Positions 29,023 through 39,403 are shown, counted from the first letter of the stretch. The stretch is 64,000 nt of DNA from Vreelandella sedimenti (GCF_013416325.1 NZ_JACCGK010000013.1:116949-180948); one strand, 5' to 3'. The notes: generated by a model from the sequence alone, not told the origin. Translations and numbers: made by a program.

Positions 29023-29943
29023 TCAGTGGCGGGCGAGAATCTTCGCTGCGATGGGCGAAGTGATCATTTGAATCACGGCAAAAAAAGCGGCTGGAATCGC
29101 GATTTCTGATGGCAAACCGGAAGCAGCGACAAACGCTGCGGCGATGCTGAATTCCTTTTTACTGACCGTGAAAAGATAGGTAATCACCTCTTTGCGATCA
29201 GAAGTGAGTAACCGTGAGGACATACCTACCAGGTACCCAATCAAATTGAGGCACAGGGCCGCCCCCGCAATCACAAACGCATACCCACCATAGCCAATGA
29301 TCGTGGCGGCATTCGGCCCGACCACAGCGAGTAGGATCAGCAGATACAAAATTGACCCTATCCCTGCATACGCTGAATCATGCCGTGCAAAGAAAGTCGA
29401 GAACTTTGTCCGCAAGCTGACCCCAATCACGGTAGGAACAAGCACGATCAGTGTTAATTCAAGAATAATTGAGCCCAGCGGTACGTCTAACTGGAGGCCA
29501 GTGAGCCATAAAAACAGGAAGGGAACAATAAACGGACATAACGCAGTGTTGACTGCGTTGAAAACAGCGGCAAGCGCCACATTGCCTTTCGCCATCAGTA
29601 CCAAAAGAGGAGAGGACACATCCGTCGGCAGAGTGCCGAGCAAGGTTTGGCCAGCAGCCAGCGGGCCGCTTCCAAAAAATAGACGGCCCGTTAGCCACCC
29701 GGCAATCGACATCGGCCCATAGACCAGCCCCAATGCCAACAACTGCCGTGACGGCTTACGGAACACGATGCGCACTGCATGCGCATCGAATGTGAGGCTG
29801 ATGATCAACATCAGTAATGCCAGTAATGGCCCAATCGCGAACTCAAGTATTATTCCGGTGGCCGGAAAGAGTAAGCCTACCCCCGCGACGAACATCACAA
29901 ACCAGACAAGGTGCGCCTCGACAAAATAAATGAATCTACTCAT
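29023..29943 (-). CDS. Bile acid:sodium symporter (BASS) family transporter
   Basis: A 306-aa membrane protein with about nine helices. The two family motifs are LLGTLPTDVSSPLLVLMAKGNVALAAVFNAVNTAL (first crossover, with GN) and KKEFSIAAAFVAASGLP (second crossover). BASS members move organic anions with sodium; the substrate here is not readable. The ACR3 arsenite motif is absent. It is transposon cargo between the tnsE-like gene and the nested metal unit, and convergent with the former. Confidence 0.8.
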   Translation of the reverse strand: MSRFIYFVEAHLVWFVMFVAGVGLLFPATGIILEFAIGPLLALLMLIISLTFDAHAVRIVFRKPSRQLLALGLVYGPMSIAGWLTGRLFFGSGPLAAGQTLLGTLPTDVSSPLLVLMAKGNVALAAVFNAVNTALCPFIVPFLFLWLTGLQLDVPLGSIILELTLIVLVPTVIGVSLRTKFSTFFARHDSAYAGIGSILYLLILLAVVGPNAATIIGYGGYAFVIAGAALCLNLIGYLVGMSSRLLTSDRKEVITYLFTVSKKEFSIAAAFVAASGLPSEIAIPAAFFAVIQMITSPIAAKILARH

Positions 29944-30109
29944 GGTGGATTGGACGTTACCGGTTGAAGTGGATTGAGCTCCGTACCTAAAACATGATCA
30001 CTTCGGCCCAGCACGCCATGACTTGCTTGGGAGCAAGGGACGCTCTTCCCAATCCAGGGGTGCAAATAGACAATGCTCAAGGGTTGAAGCTTTAGTTGCT
30101 AGAGGTTTT

Positions 30110-30191
30110 GGGTATACGGATTTAATGGTTGATCTTACCTTTGCATGAGAGTGAGACAGACCGGCATCTCATCGGATTATCTGGTTGATGC
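30110..30191 (+). repeat. Left two-box end of the nested unit
   Basis: Boxes at 30117-30134 and 30173-30190. See the right end at 39418-39499. The two ends share 19 of 25 bases in the outer box region and 17 of 19 in the inner box, but about chance level between. Confidence 0.65.
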
Positions 30192-30196
30192 TTCAC

Positions 30197-30604
30197 CTAC
30201 TGCTGGTGCATGTTTCCTTCGCTAATTCCAGCAAGAACCCCACACGCCTCAACTTCCCGGTCATCGTTGCAACTCGCTCTCAGTGAAACGAGTTGTTTCT
30301 CAAGCGCTTGCAGAGCGGTTATCTGCGACCGCACATGAGAGATGTGATCATCGAGCAAGGCGTTGACGGCGGTACAAGGCTGATGAGGGTCGTCCTGATA
30401 GCTCTGTAGTTCGTGAATCTCAGCCAGTGACAGGCCCAGGATTCTGCAGCGACGGATGAAGGCCAGCCCCTCACCATGCTTCTCGGTATAGACACGGTAA
30501 CCGTTGTCCTGCCGATCAGGCGGCGGCAACAAGCCCTGCTGTTCATAGAAGCGGATCGTCTGTGTTTCGACCCCTACCAACTGCGCCAACTGACCAATGC
30601 GCAT
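30197..30604 (-). CDS. MerR family regulator, PbrR/CadR-like (Pb/Cd/Zn)
   Basis: A 135-aa metal sensor. Winged helix RIGQLAQLVGVETQTIRFYEQQGLL, dimerisation coil, and metal cysteines C77 (HQPC), C112 and C121. The spacing CN-DREVEA-C of eight residues between the last two is the PbrR/CadR pattern for lead or cadmium. The ATG at 30604 follows GGGGAGGAGG, a strong ribosome site. It is divergent from the CDF gene and should bind the shared promoter. Confidence 0.88.
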   Translation of the reverse strand: MRIGQLAQLVGVETQTIRFYEQQGLLPPPDRQDNGYRVYTEKHGEGLAFIRRCRILGLSLAEIHELQSYQDDPHQPCTAVNALLDDHISHVRSQITALQALEKQLVSLRASCNDDREVEACGVLAGISEGNMHQQ

Positions 30605-30635
30605 CAGCCTCCTCCCCAACGGATTCTTTACTCTA

Positions 30636-30666
30636 TTGACCTTATAGTAGCTTTATAGTTTTAAAT
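30636..30666 (+). promoter_or_regulatory. MerR-type promoter of the CDF-lspA-lnt operon
   Basis: -35 TTGACC (30636-30641) and -10 TTAAAT (30661-30666), with a 19-bp spacer. The long spacer is the hallmark of MerR-controlled promoters, and the spacer holds a partial dyad CTTATAGTAGCTTTATAG. Confidence 0.8.
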
Positions 30667-30699
30667 GGTACCACAACATTGTTCAAGTGGAGTCGTATC

Positions 30700-31596
30700 A
30701 TGAGCAAATCCTGTGGTGGCGCCTGTGGCGGTGATGCAACGTCCGCAGCGGATACCGATATACAGGCCTCCTCCGAGGCGCCAGGGAGATGGGTCAGTGT
30801 TTATGCCGTGCCGAAGATGGACTGTCCATCAGAAGAACGAATGATTCGCCTAGCCCTGAACGGCTTTGAGGAGATTCGGGCGCTGTCCTTCGACTTGTCG
30901 AACCGCCGGCTGAAGGTCGTGCATGACGGCGAGGTCGAGCCCGTCACCTCGAAACTGAAGACCTTGGGGCTAGGCGCCTCGCTTCAGGAAACCGTCGCTG
31001 CAAATCCGGAGACCATCAAGGCCGCCGAGTTTTCGGCAGCTTCTGCTAAGCAAGAATCCGGGACCCTGCGCTGGTTGCTCGGCATCAATGCACTTCTGTT
31101 CGTGGTGGAAATGACTGCCGGTCTGATCGCCCAGTCCACCGGCCTGATTGGAGAATCCCTGGACAATTTTGCCGATGCGGCGGTGTACGGGCTTGCCCTT
31201 TATGCGGTTGGACATAGCGTGAAAATGCAGGTACGTGCCGCGCATCTTGCTGGTGTACTGCAACTGATCTTGGCTGTGGGCGTGCTCGTAGAGGTGGTGA
31301 GACGCTTTGTATTCGGTAGTGAGCCTGAATCGCTGGTGATGATGGCTATCGCATTCGTCGCATTGATTGCCAATACCAGTTGTCTGCTGCTCATATCCAA
31401 ACATCGGGAAGGCGGGGCGCACATGAAGGCAAGCTGGATATTCTCGGCCAACGACGTGGTGATCAACCTGGGGGTCATCACCGCCGGCGCCTTGGTCGCG
31501 TGGACCGGTTCCAATTATCCGGATCTGATTATCGGCACCATCGCGGGGGGCATTGTACTTAACGGTGCCAGACGCATTTTGGCGTTGAAGGGTTAA
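30700..31596 (+). CDS. Cation diffusion facilitator-like transporter with HMA-like front domain
   Basis: A 298-aa protein. An N-terminal Cys/Gly-rich tip (SKSCGGACGGDA), an HMA-like fold with KMDCPSEERMIRLAL (about residues 38-100), then membrane helices with SLDNFADAAVYGLALYAVG, in which the D-N-x-x-D pattern is the CDF metal site. It should export Zn, Cd or Pb from the cytosol. The ATG at 30700 has GGAG 8 bases upstream; an upstream TTG adds seven residues. It begins the divergent operon from the PbrR-type gene. Confidence 0.82.
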   Translation: MSKSCGGACGGDATSAADTDIQASSEAPGRWVSVYAVPKMDCPSEERMIRLALNGFEEIRALSFDLSNRRLKVVHDGEVEPVTSKLKTLGLGASLQETVAANPETIKAAEFSAASAKQESGTLRWLLGINALLFVVEMTAGLIAQSTGLIGESLDNFADAAVYGLALYAVGHSVKMQVRAAHLAGVLQLILAVGVLVEVVRRFVFGSEPESLVMMAIAFVALIANTSCLLLISKHREGGAHMKASWIFSANDVVINLGVITAGALVAWTGSNYPDLIIGTIAGGIVLNGARRILALKG

Positions 31597-31599
31597 ATA

Positions 31600-32097
31600 A
31601 TGCTCATTATTGGCAAAAAGCTCTCGCCGTATGCCCTATTGTCCATATCGGGCCTGCTGGCAGCGTCTGATCAGGCTGTAAAGTGGCTGGTGCAGCAATC
31701 AATGGCCTATGGCGAGTATGTTTCGGTGACCCCGTTCTTTAACTGGGTGCACCTATGGAACACCGGTGCCGCATTCAGTCTTTTTGCGAATGGTGGAGGC
31801 TGGCAGCGCTACTTTTTTATCGGAATCGCGGTAGTGGTCTCGATTTTTCTGATCAAGCTGATCCTTGAAAATCGTCATAAAGGAGAAGCCATCGCTTACA
31901 GTCTTATCCTCGGTGGCGCCATGGGCAACCTGATTGACCGGGTCTTTCGCGGCTATGTTGTGGATTCCTTTGATTTCTATTGGCGAGACTGGCATTGGCC
32001 GGCCTTCAACCTGGCTGATATCGCGTTATTGGCAGGTGTCGTGGTATACGCAGTGGCGCTATGGCGTGAGCGGCCTACATTTAAGCGCACTGAGTAA
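31600..32097 (+). CDS. lspA: Lipoprotein signal peptidase II
   Basis: A 165-aa aspartic protease of the inner membrane that removes the signal peptide of prolipoproteins. Four helices; motifs DQAVKWLV, NTGAAFSLF, GGAMGNLIDRVFRGYVVDSFDFYW, FNLADIAL, with both catalytic Asp (VVDSF and NLADI). It lies 3 bp after the CDF stop. A copy in a metal operon occurs in ISPpu12-type elements and as pbrC in Cupriavidus. Confidence 0.93.
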   Translation: MLIIGKKLSPYALLSISGLLAASDQAVKWLVQQSMAYGEYVSVTPFFNWVHLWNTGAAFSLFANGGGWQRYFFIGIAVVVSIFLIKLILENRHKGEAIAYSLILGGAMGNLIDRVFRGYVVDSFDFYWRDWHWPAFNLADIALLAGVVVYAVALWRERPTFKRTE

Positions 32098-32101
32098 CGC
32101 T

Positions 32102-33634
32102 ATGGATGTGGTCGATAAAGATAAAGAATATACGTTTTTTGCTGGGCGACGCTCACCAATAGTCGATTGCGTTGTAGCGCTCGCCGCTGGGGTACTGACT
32201 ACCTTGAGTGCCGCCCCTTTTTCCCTATGGTGGCTTGGCCCAGTGAGCGTGGCACTGGTCTATTGGAGAATAGCGTCGCTAACGCCCGCCATGGCCACCC
32301 TGCGAGGGTGGTGTTATGGGGTAGGCCTGTTCGGTTCAGGCACGTCGTGGGTCTTCGTTGCTATTCACGATTTCGGTGGCACCGGGGCCTTGGTGGCGAT
32401 GTTCCTCACCACGCTATTTGTTAGCGTCCTGGCGCTCTTCTTTGCAGTCCCCTTTGGGCTCTATCGACGCATCACGGGGCCACGGTTCGCCTTTCTTAGC
32501 TTTGCCGGTATGTGGGTGGTGAGCGAATGGCTACGCACCTGGTTGCTCACCGGCTTTCCCTGGTTATTGCTGGGCACCTCTCAGATAGATTCTCCACTAG
32601 CCCCATGGGCGCCCGTTGGTGGTGTGTACTTGCTGTCACTCATGACCGCGCTGACAGGTACGTTAGGGGTAGAGGTACTGCGTCGCCGCTGGATTTTCCT
32701 CGTCCCAATGGCCGCCCTGTGGATCGTTCCATTCCTATTGCCCGCCCAATGGACAACCCCGGCTGGCAAGCCCATCCAGGTGGCATTGTTGCAAGGGAAT
32801 CTTGATCAGCGCATTAAGTGGACTGCCCAAGGGCAGCGCGAAGCGATCAGTATCTACACGACGATGACACGGGTGCAAGCAAGGGATATCGACCTCATCG
32901 TTTGGCCTGAGGCAGCCCTTCCCATGCTTGAGCAGGAAGCACAGCAAATACTGGAACAAGTAGCGTCCGACCTGGGGCCTGACACCGCCTTGTTGACCGG
33001 CATTTTGCAACGCGACAGTGAAGGGCGCTCTTATAACAGCGTCATAGGGCTAAATGATGTGCAAGGCGAATACCAAAAAGCGCACTTAGTGCCCTTTGGC
33101 GAGTATTTGCCATTCCAAAGCCTCCTCGCTGACACCCTTGCTTTTTTCGACTTGCCAACACCCCGGCTGACCCCTGGTTCAGACGTACAGGCTCCGTTAC
33201 ACGTGGCTGGAACCACCATTGGCAATGCTATCTGTTACGAGATCATTTTCGCCGACCATGTCGCCCAACAGGCGCGTAATGCCGAGCTGCTATTAACGGT
33301 TTCCAACGACACGTGGTTTGGGCGTTCCATTGGCCCACACCAACATCTTCAAATGGCGCGTCTACGTGCCCTTGAAAATGGTCGTCACCTACTTCGAGCT
33401 ACCAGTAATGGCGTGACGGCCATCATCGATTCACAAGGTCACGTCACAGCCCGTGCCCCACAGTTTGAACAGGCCAGTTTAACTGGCGAGGTGACCCCGA
33501 TGCAGGGCCTAACTCCTTTCACACGCACCGGTAGTGGCCCCGCTTGGATACTCGCTGCCTTACTGACGCTGCTCGGGTTAAAACTGAACTTATCTCGATC
33601 AAAAAACGACGCATTAGATGAAAAAGGAACCTAG
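32102..33634 (+). CDS. lnt: Apolipoprotein N-acyltransferase
   Basis: A 510-aa inner-membrane enzyme adding the third acyl chain to lipoproteins. N-terminal helices (about residues 15-190), then a nitrilase-type domain with the catalytic triad Glu (WPEAALPML), Lys (KAHLVPFGEYLPFQ) and Cys (NAICYEIIF). The start ATG at 32102 is 4 bp from the lspA stop; the open frame upstream overlaps lspA. A chromosomal lnt is expected elsewhere, so this is a second copy. It is an unusual companion to lspA in a metal operon. Confidence 0.92.
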   Translation: MDVVDKDKEYTFFAGRRSPIVDCVVALAAGVLTTLSAAPFSLWWLGPVSVALVYWRIASLTPAMATLRGWCYGVGLFGSGTSWVFVAIHDFGGTGALVAMFLTTLFVSVLALFFAVPFGLYRRITGPRFAFLSFAGMWVVSEWLRTWLLTGFPWLLLGTSQIDSPLAPWAPVGGVYLLSLMTALTGTLGVEVLRRRWIFLVPMAALWIVPFLLPAQWTTPAGKPIQVALLQGNLDQRIKWTAQGQREAISIYTTMTRVQARDIDLIVWPEAALPMLEQEAQQILEQVASDLGPDTALLTGILQRDSEGRSYNSVIGLNDVQGEYQKAHLVPFGEYLPFQSLLADTLAFFDLPTPRLTPGSDVQAPLHVAGTTIGNAICYEIIFADHVAQQARNAELLLTVSNDTWFGRSIGPHQHLQMARLRALENGRHLLRATSNGVTAIIDSQGHVTARAPQFEQASLTGEVTPMQGLTPFTRTGSGPAWILAALLTLLGLKLNLSRSKNDALDEKGT

Positions 33635-33721
33635 CGATGCTCCTGGCAAATCAAGATAGGTTGGGAAGGCGGTCAGCCGCTGATTCAAGCCTTTCCGCCG
33701 CTTGGAGAAGAAGAGCACAGT

Positions 33722-33943
33722 ATGACCGCACTCACAGAGACCATGACACGCCTTAACCAATACAATGTCGATAACGTAAACCTCGATTACGAGCAGCTCA
33801 GCGATGTCCTGTCACTCTCTAACGGGCTTATAACCCCACTACATCCAAAGCAGGAACAGGAGCCACAGCGCCACAGCCCAGAAGAGAAGGCTATCAAGGG
33901 CATTTATGAAGACCTGGTTTTGACGTCATCTCAACGGTCATGA
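33722..33943 (+). CDS. Small hypothetical protein (73 aa)
   Basis: A 73-aa product with an N-terminal helical stretch (TALTETMTRLNQYNVDNVNLDYEQLSDVL) and a Lys/Glu-rich end. I recognise no family. It follows lnt after 87 bp that hold a GC-rich partial inverted repeat. The ribosome site is weak, so it may not be translated. Confidence 0.4.
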   Translation: MTALTETMTRLNQYNVDNVNLDYEQLSDVLSLSNGLITPLHPKQEQEPQRHSPEEKAIKGIYEDLVLTSSQRS

Positions 33944-33993
33944 CACGCCTTTTGGCACCCCCTTGAGCCCTGGCATATAGGTAGAGAGCCATA

Positions 33994-34014
33994 GCCCCGT
34001 CCAAACGGCGGGGC
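33994..34014. terminator. GC-rich hairpin
   Basis: GCCCCG / CGGGGC stem with a 9-base loop, after the small hypothetical gene. No T run follows on the plus strand, so it may be a weak terminator or an unrelated fold. Confidence 0.4.
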
Positions 34015-34069
34015 GACATTCGCCTACAGAGTCGCGGGGCCCTCCAAGTGACTGCACGCTATCAGTGTC

Positions 34070-34318
34070 TTAGCACTCAATATCCAGAGGCAGCCAGTAG
34101 GTAACGCCACCCACTACCACCTGTATCCCGTCTGTCGTCCGCTCTACGGTCTGTTGTCGAAGCATTTTCTGCGTTACTTTTGTGTCATGGAAATACTCCA
34201 TGGCAGCAACGATCCATGCCTCTCTCCAGGCCTCTCCTTGATCAGCACACCGGGCCATCGTCATCAGAGTGCGGGCTAGTGTTTCTTTTCGCCGCTTTCT
34301 TGCCCGTTTTACATCCAC
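34070..34318 (-). CDS. Small hypothetical protein (about 82 aa), uncertain
   Basis: A short leftward frame from a GTG at 34318 (TTG at 34330 also possible). The basic front (DVKRARKRRKETLARTL) and the end GVTYWLPLDIEC look protein-like, but there is no clear ribosome site and no recognised family. It lies just inside the GGGTAT box near the ISL3 transposase. Confidence 0.3.
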   Translation of the reverse strand: MDVKRARKRRKETLARTLMTMARCADQGEAWREAWIVAAMEYFHDTKVTQKMLRQQTVERTTDGIQVVVGGVTYWLPLDIEC

Positions 34319-34362
34319 CCGAGGAGCCAACGTGGTGGCATGTTGGCGATTTAAGAAATTAG

Positions 34363-34388
34363 GGGTATCCGGATTAAGTGGTAGATGG
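34363..34388 (+). repeat. Single copy of the nested-unit end box near the ISL3 transposase
   Basis: GGGTATCCGGATTAAGTGGT and following GATGG match the end boxes at 30110 and 39499 (14 identical bases in a row with the right end). It lies 24 bp beyond the transposase stop, as expected for an ISL3 terminal repeat, but no partner repeat is seen upstream of the transposase start. Confidence 0.55.
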
Positions 34389-34411
34389 AGCCCCCTTGCT
34401 CCTTCGAACCC

Positions 34412-35713
34412 TTAACTCTCCCAGAAGGTTGATAGATCGACGCCGTAGTTTTTCTCAGGCTCGGGAAGACCCATGCTGTAGGTCATGGTGGCCTTGCCCA
34501 GGAAGGGGGATTCCTTGATCTGCGGCACCTTCTTCTTGTGCTTGGTGGTGTAGAGCATCCGGGCCCGCATCACCTCGAATGAGTAGCCCCGGCCATCGCG
34601 GTTCTTGTCCTTGGCCAGCCGATTGATCGACTCCGTGAAGGCGTTGGTGATTGGGGTGTCGGTTTCGAAGTAGGCCAGCACCTCCTCGCGCCATCCGCTG
34701 ACGGCGCTGACGAGATCCTTCCACACCTCTTTCTGCCCCTGTGGAATGTCGTCAATCCAGCGGGCCAGCGCCTTTTCGGCATCACGCCGGGTGGTGCTGT
34801 CCCAGATGTGGTAGAACCGCTCCTTGTGCTCGTAGGCCGCCAGGAGCTGAGGGAAGGCCCCTGTCCATGTCTCCATGATAAGCCGCTCGCGATCTGAAAC
34901 GTCGTGGGCACGCTTCAGCAGGATCTTCCTATCGCCCTTGAGGGTCCGCCGCTGGTTTGGCTTCAGATCCTTCCTGAGTCCCTTACGCACCTTCTCCAGG
35001 GCTTCGTTGGCCATCCGCACCACATGGAACTTATCGACCACAATGCGAGCCTGCGGCAGTACCGCCTGGACAGCACGGCGGTAGGGTTTCCACATATCCA
35101 TGCTGACGATCTCGACCTGGTGGCGCTCGGTCATGCTCATGAGGCGCCTCGTCACCGCGTCCTGCTGGCGACCGGGCAGCAGGTCCAGTAGGGTACGCTC
35201 CTCCAGGTTGGTCAGGATGCAGCGGTAGCGGCGGTTCAGGTACAGCTCGTCGATCCCCAGGCAGCGGGGTGTCTCGAAACGATGCCAGGCTGCCAGGAAC
35301 TCAGCCTTCTTCTTGAATATCTCGCGGACAGTCTTCTCGTCGAGGCCCGTGGTATCAGCCACGTAGGCGTAGGGGTGATTGAAGGCTTCCTTCTCGACGT
35401 GGTTGTAAAGCCTCCGCGTCATGCGGTGATCGTCTACCATTTCCGGAAGAGCTGGCCGGAACGTCCTTCCACACGCCCGGCAGGTGTAGCGGCGACGGAC
35501 CACCCAGAGGGTGACCCGCTTTCCGTGGATGGGTAGGTCGCGATAGGCCACATCGCGCTTGCCGAACCTGACAAACTCACTCTCAACGCCGCATTCCTCG
35601 CAAGCTAGAGGCTCAGGAGCTTCGACCTGGTAGTGGAGATCATGCTCTTCCATCTTGGTGCCTAGGACGTGGTACTCGGGAAGGTGAAGGATGTTGTCAG
35701 GCAAGCTAGTCAT
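34412..35713 (-). CDS. ISL3 family transposase
   Basis: A 433-aa transposase. N-terminal zinc ribbon (CEECG ... CRACG), helix-turn-helix region (TTGLDEKTVREIFKKKAEFL), then the DDE domain: Asp in GIDELYL, Asp in VDKFHVVRMANEAL, Glu in NAFTESINRLAK. All three acids are intact. I chose the ATG at 35713 with AAGGA eight bases upstream; the frame is open for 21 more codons. It probably drives the nested unit. Confidence 0.92.
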   Translation of the reverse strand: MTSLPDNILHLPEYHVLGTKMEEHDLHYQVEAPEPLACEECGVESEFVRFGKRDVAYRDLPIHGKRVTLWVVRRRYTCRACGRTFRPALPEMVDDHRMTRRLYNHVEKEAFNHPYAYVADTTGLDEKTVREIFKKKAEFLAAWHRFETPRCLGIDELYLNRRYRCILTNLEERTLLDLLPGRQQDAVTRRLMSMTERHQVEIVSMDMWKPYRRAVQAVLPQARIVVDKFHVVRMANEALEKVRKGLRKDLKPNQRRTLKGDRKILLKRAHDVSDRERLIMETWTGAFPQLLAAYEHKERFYHIWDSTTRRDAEKALARWIDDIPQGQKEVWKDLVSAVSGWREEVLAYFETDTPITNAFTESINRLAKDKNRDGRGYSFEVMRARMLYTTKHKKKVPQIKESPFLGKATMTYSMGLPEPEKNYGVDLSTFWES

Positions 35714-35791
35714 GCAAACTTTCCTTGTCGACATGGTCCATAGATGATCGCGACTCTTTGACCGCGTTGTTTTCAACGAACTGAAGGTGAG

Positions 35792-36238
35792 TTACTCCCT
35801 TGGGTCTTCTGCTTCTCTGAGCCCTTCATGCAATGACGCAATTAGCGGGCAAGTGATATTGCCTTGTTGTGCATGGCATCTGTCGACCATTTCGCTCAGC
35901 ACCTTCTCAATTCTTTCAAGCCTGTCGATCTTCTCGCGAACGTCCCCTAACTTGTGCTCTGCGAGAGCACTGGCTTCTTGACAGTGGGCGCCATCTTCCA
36001 GCCGAAGTAGGTCACTGATCTCATCCAGACTAAAGCCCAGCTGCTGCGCCGTTTTCACGAACGTCAACCTGTCGATATCGGCGGCACTATAGCGTCGAAT
36101 ACCTCCGGGAGGGCGTTCGGGCTCCGATAATAGCCCTCGTCGCTGGTAATAGCGGATTGTCTCGACATTGACGCCGGCCGCCTTGGCCAGGCCGCCAATG
36201 GTCATGGTGTCCGCCACTTTATCTGCATGTCTCTTCAT
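35792..36238 (-). CDS. merR: Mercury-responsive regulator MerR
   Basis: A 148-aa regulator that represses, and with Hg(II) activates, the divergent mer operon. Winged helix [25 protein letters not shown]; mercury-binding cysteines C86 (GAHC), C121 and C130 ([11 protein letters not shown]), exactly the MerR set. It is divergent from merT across a classical operator. It stops just 79 bp from the ISL3 transposase start. Confidence 0.95.
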   Translation of the reverse strand: MKRHADKVADTMTIGGLAKAAGVNVETIRYYQRRGLLSEPERPPGGIRRYSAADIDRLTFVKTAQQLGFSLDEISDLLRLEDGAHCQEASALAEHKLGDVREKIDRLERIEKVLSEMVDRCHAQQGNITCPLIASLHEGLREAEDPRE

Positions 36239-36243
36239 GATGC

Positions 36244-36274
36244 TTGACTCCGTACCAAGCTACGGAAGTAACCT
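36244..36274 (+). promoter_or_regulatory. mer operator/promoter
   Basis: -35 TTGACT (36244-36249), 19-bp spacer containing the dyad CCGTA-CCAAGC-TACGG, -10 TAACCT (36269-36274). This is the standard merOP arrangement with the overlong spacer twisted by MerR. Confidence 0.93.
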
Positions 36275-36311
36275 TATCGTAGCTCCCCCCATCCCGAAAG
36301 GAGAATCGTCA

Positions 36312-36662
36312 ATGCGGACATCTAAAACGGGGCGAGGGCCCCTGGCCGCCGGAGGAGTCGCGGCCCTCCTGGCCTCGGCGTGTTGCCTCGGCCCGCTGGT
36401 GCTGATCACGCTGGGCGTTTCCGGCGCCTGGATCAGCAATCTGGCGGCGTTGGAGCCCTATCGCCCGCTCTTTATCGGCGTCGCGCTGGTGGCGATGTTC
36501 TTCGCCTGGCGTCGCGTCTTTCGGCCAGTGGAAAAGTGCCAGCCGGGAGAGGTGTGTGCCGTGCCACGGGTCAGGACGGGCTACAAGGCGATCTTCTGGC
36601 TCGTATCGCTGCTGGTGCTAATCGCCCTGGTATTCCCCTACATCTTGCCCCTGTTCTATTAA
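36312..36662 (+). CDS. merT: Mercuric ion transporter MerT
   Basis: A 116-aa inner-membrane protein with three helices that brings Hg(II) to MerA. The Cys pair is in LASACCLGPLVL on helix 1, and the second pair in EKCQPGEVCAVP faces the cytoplasm. AAAGGAGAATCGTCA is the ribosome site. First gene of the mer operon. Confidence 0.94.
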   Translation: MRTSKTGRGPLAAGGVAALLASACCLGPLVLITLGVSGAWISNLAALEPYRPLFIGVALVAMFFAWRRVFRPVEKCQPGEVCAVPRVRTGYKAIFWLVSLLVLIALVFPYILPLFY

Positions 36663-36675
36663 AAGGAGATCTACC

Positions 36676-36972
36676 ATGAAAGCTCGTTTCGCCTTCATCG
36701 CGCTACTCGCCCTGCTCAGCACGCCCGCCTTAGCGGCCCTGCAGACCGTGACGCTGTCGGTGCCGGGCATGACCTGTGCCGCCTGCCCGATCACCGTCAA
36801 GGCCGCCCTCAACAAGGTGGACGGCGTCTCGCAAGTCGACGTGAGCTACGCGGATCTCGAGGCCGTGGTCACCTTTGACGACGCCCGAACGTCGGTGGAG
36901 GCATTGACCGAGGCCACCATCAACGCTGGGTATCCATCAACCCCGACATCCTCGCAAGCGGATCGAGAGTGA
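36676..36972 (+). CDS. merP: Periplasmic mercury-binding protein MerP
   Basis: A 98-aa protein with a signal peptide (cut after ALA, residue 20) and a ferredoxin-like HMA fold with the Hg-binding site PGMTCAACPITVKAAL. It hands Hg(II) to MerT. AAAAGGAGAT is the ribosome site. It overlaps nothing but is 2 bp from merF. Confidence 0.95.
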   Translation: MKARFAFIALLALLSTPALAALQTVTLSVPGMTCAACPITVKAALNKVDGVSQVDVSYADLEAVVTFDDARTSVEALTEATINAGYPSTPTSSQADRE

Positions 36973-36974
36973 TC

Positions 36975-37232
36975 ATGAAGAATCCCAAGCCCCTGCTGCG
37001 CGTGAGCGTGATCGGCACCGTCCTGGTGGCATTGTGCTGCTTTACGCCGATCCTGGTGATCCTGCTTGGCACGGTGGGCCTGGCGGGGCTGACGGGCTAT
37101 CTCGACGTTGTGTTATTGCCGGCCCTGGCCTTCTTCATCGGCCTGACCATTTATGCGATTTGGCGTAAGAAGCAGTTCGACGCCTGTTGTGACAACGGCT
37201 CTATCAAATCAAGGAATACGCCCCCTGAGTGA
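36975..37232 (+). CDS. merF: Mercury transport protein MerF
   Basis: An 85-aa, two-helix membrane protein. VALCCFTPILVILLGTVGLAGLTGYLD is the MerF signature with a vicinal Cys pair, and a second pair (DACCDNGS) lies in the C-terminal tail. It is an alternative route for Hg(II) entry. A GTG six bases earlier overlaps the merP stop. Confidence 0.9.
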   Translation: MKNPKPLLRVSVIGTVLVALCCFTPILVILLGTVGLAGLTGYLDVVLLPALAFFIGLTIYAIWRKKQFDACCDNGSIKSRNTPPE

Positions 37233-37305
37233 CATCAAGCAGCTGCACATCGCGGTCATCGGGTGAGTTGTTTACGAGCTTGCCCGCCACGGTGAAGGAA
37301 TAAGC

Positions 37306-39187
<1,882 letters not shown>

Positions 39188-39268
39188 ACGATATGAGCGC
39201 GACCGTGGTGCCACTGGGCGGCGGCACCACGGGTTTTGGGCATGGACACCACAGGGAGCTCTGTCACG

Positions 39269-39403
39269 ATGAACACGACACTACCCGATTGCGGGATGAT
39301 GGGGGCGATGGGCTGGATAATGCCAGTGATCGGAATTGCCCTACTATTGCTGCTGGTCCTGGGCATCGCCTGTTTGGTGAAGTATCTGCTCTCTAGCAAG
39401 TGA
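39269..39403 (+). CDS. Small membrane protein after merA (44 aa)
   Basis: Sequence MNTTLPDCGMMGAMGWIMP... has one helix (PVIGIALLLLLVLGIACLVKYL) and a short Lys/Ser tail; GGAG lies about 12 bases upstream. A 49-aa protein in the copper region (56582-56731, minus strand) shares the plan DC...GW..MP...LGIA.L.KYLxS. I know of no assigned function. The gene overlaps, on the other strand, the last 20 codons of the zinc-ribbon protein. Confidence 0.6.
   Translation: MNTTLPDCGMMGAMGWIMPVIGIALLLLLVLGIACLVKYLLSSK

Noticed and set aside
30110..30191. The left boxes as a decayed copy of the zinc-ribbon gene's C-terminus
   Set aside because: The frame can be read with a similar FGY-D and RI-WLM pattern, but identity between the boxes falls to chance, and differences do not favour third codon positions. 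Binding sites fit better.
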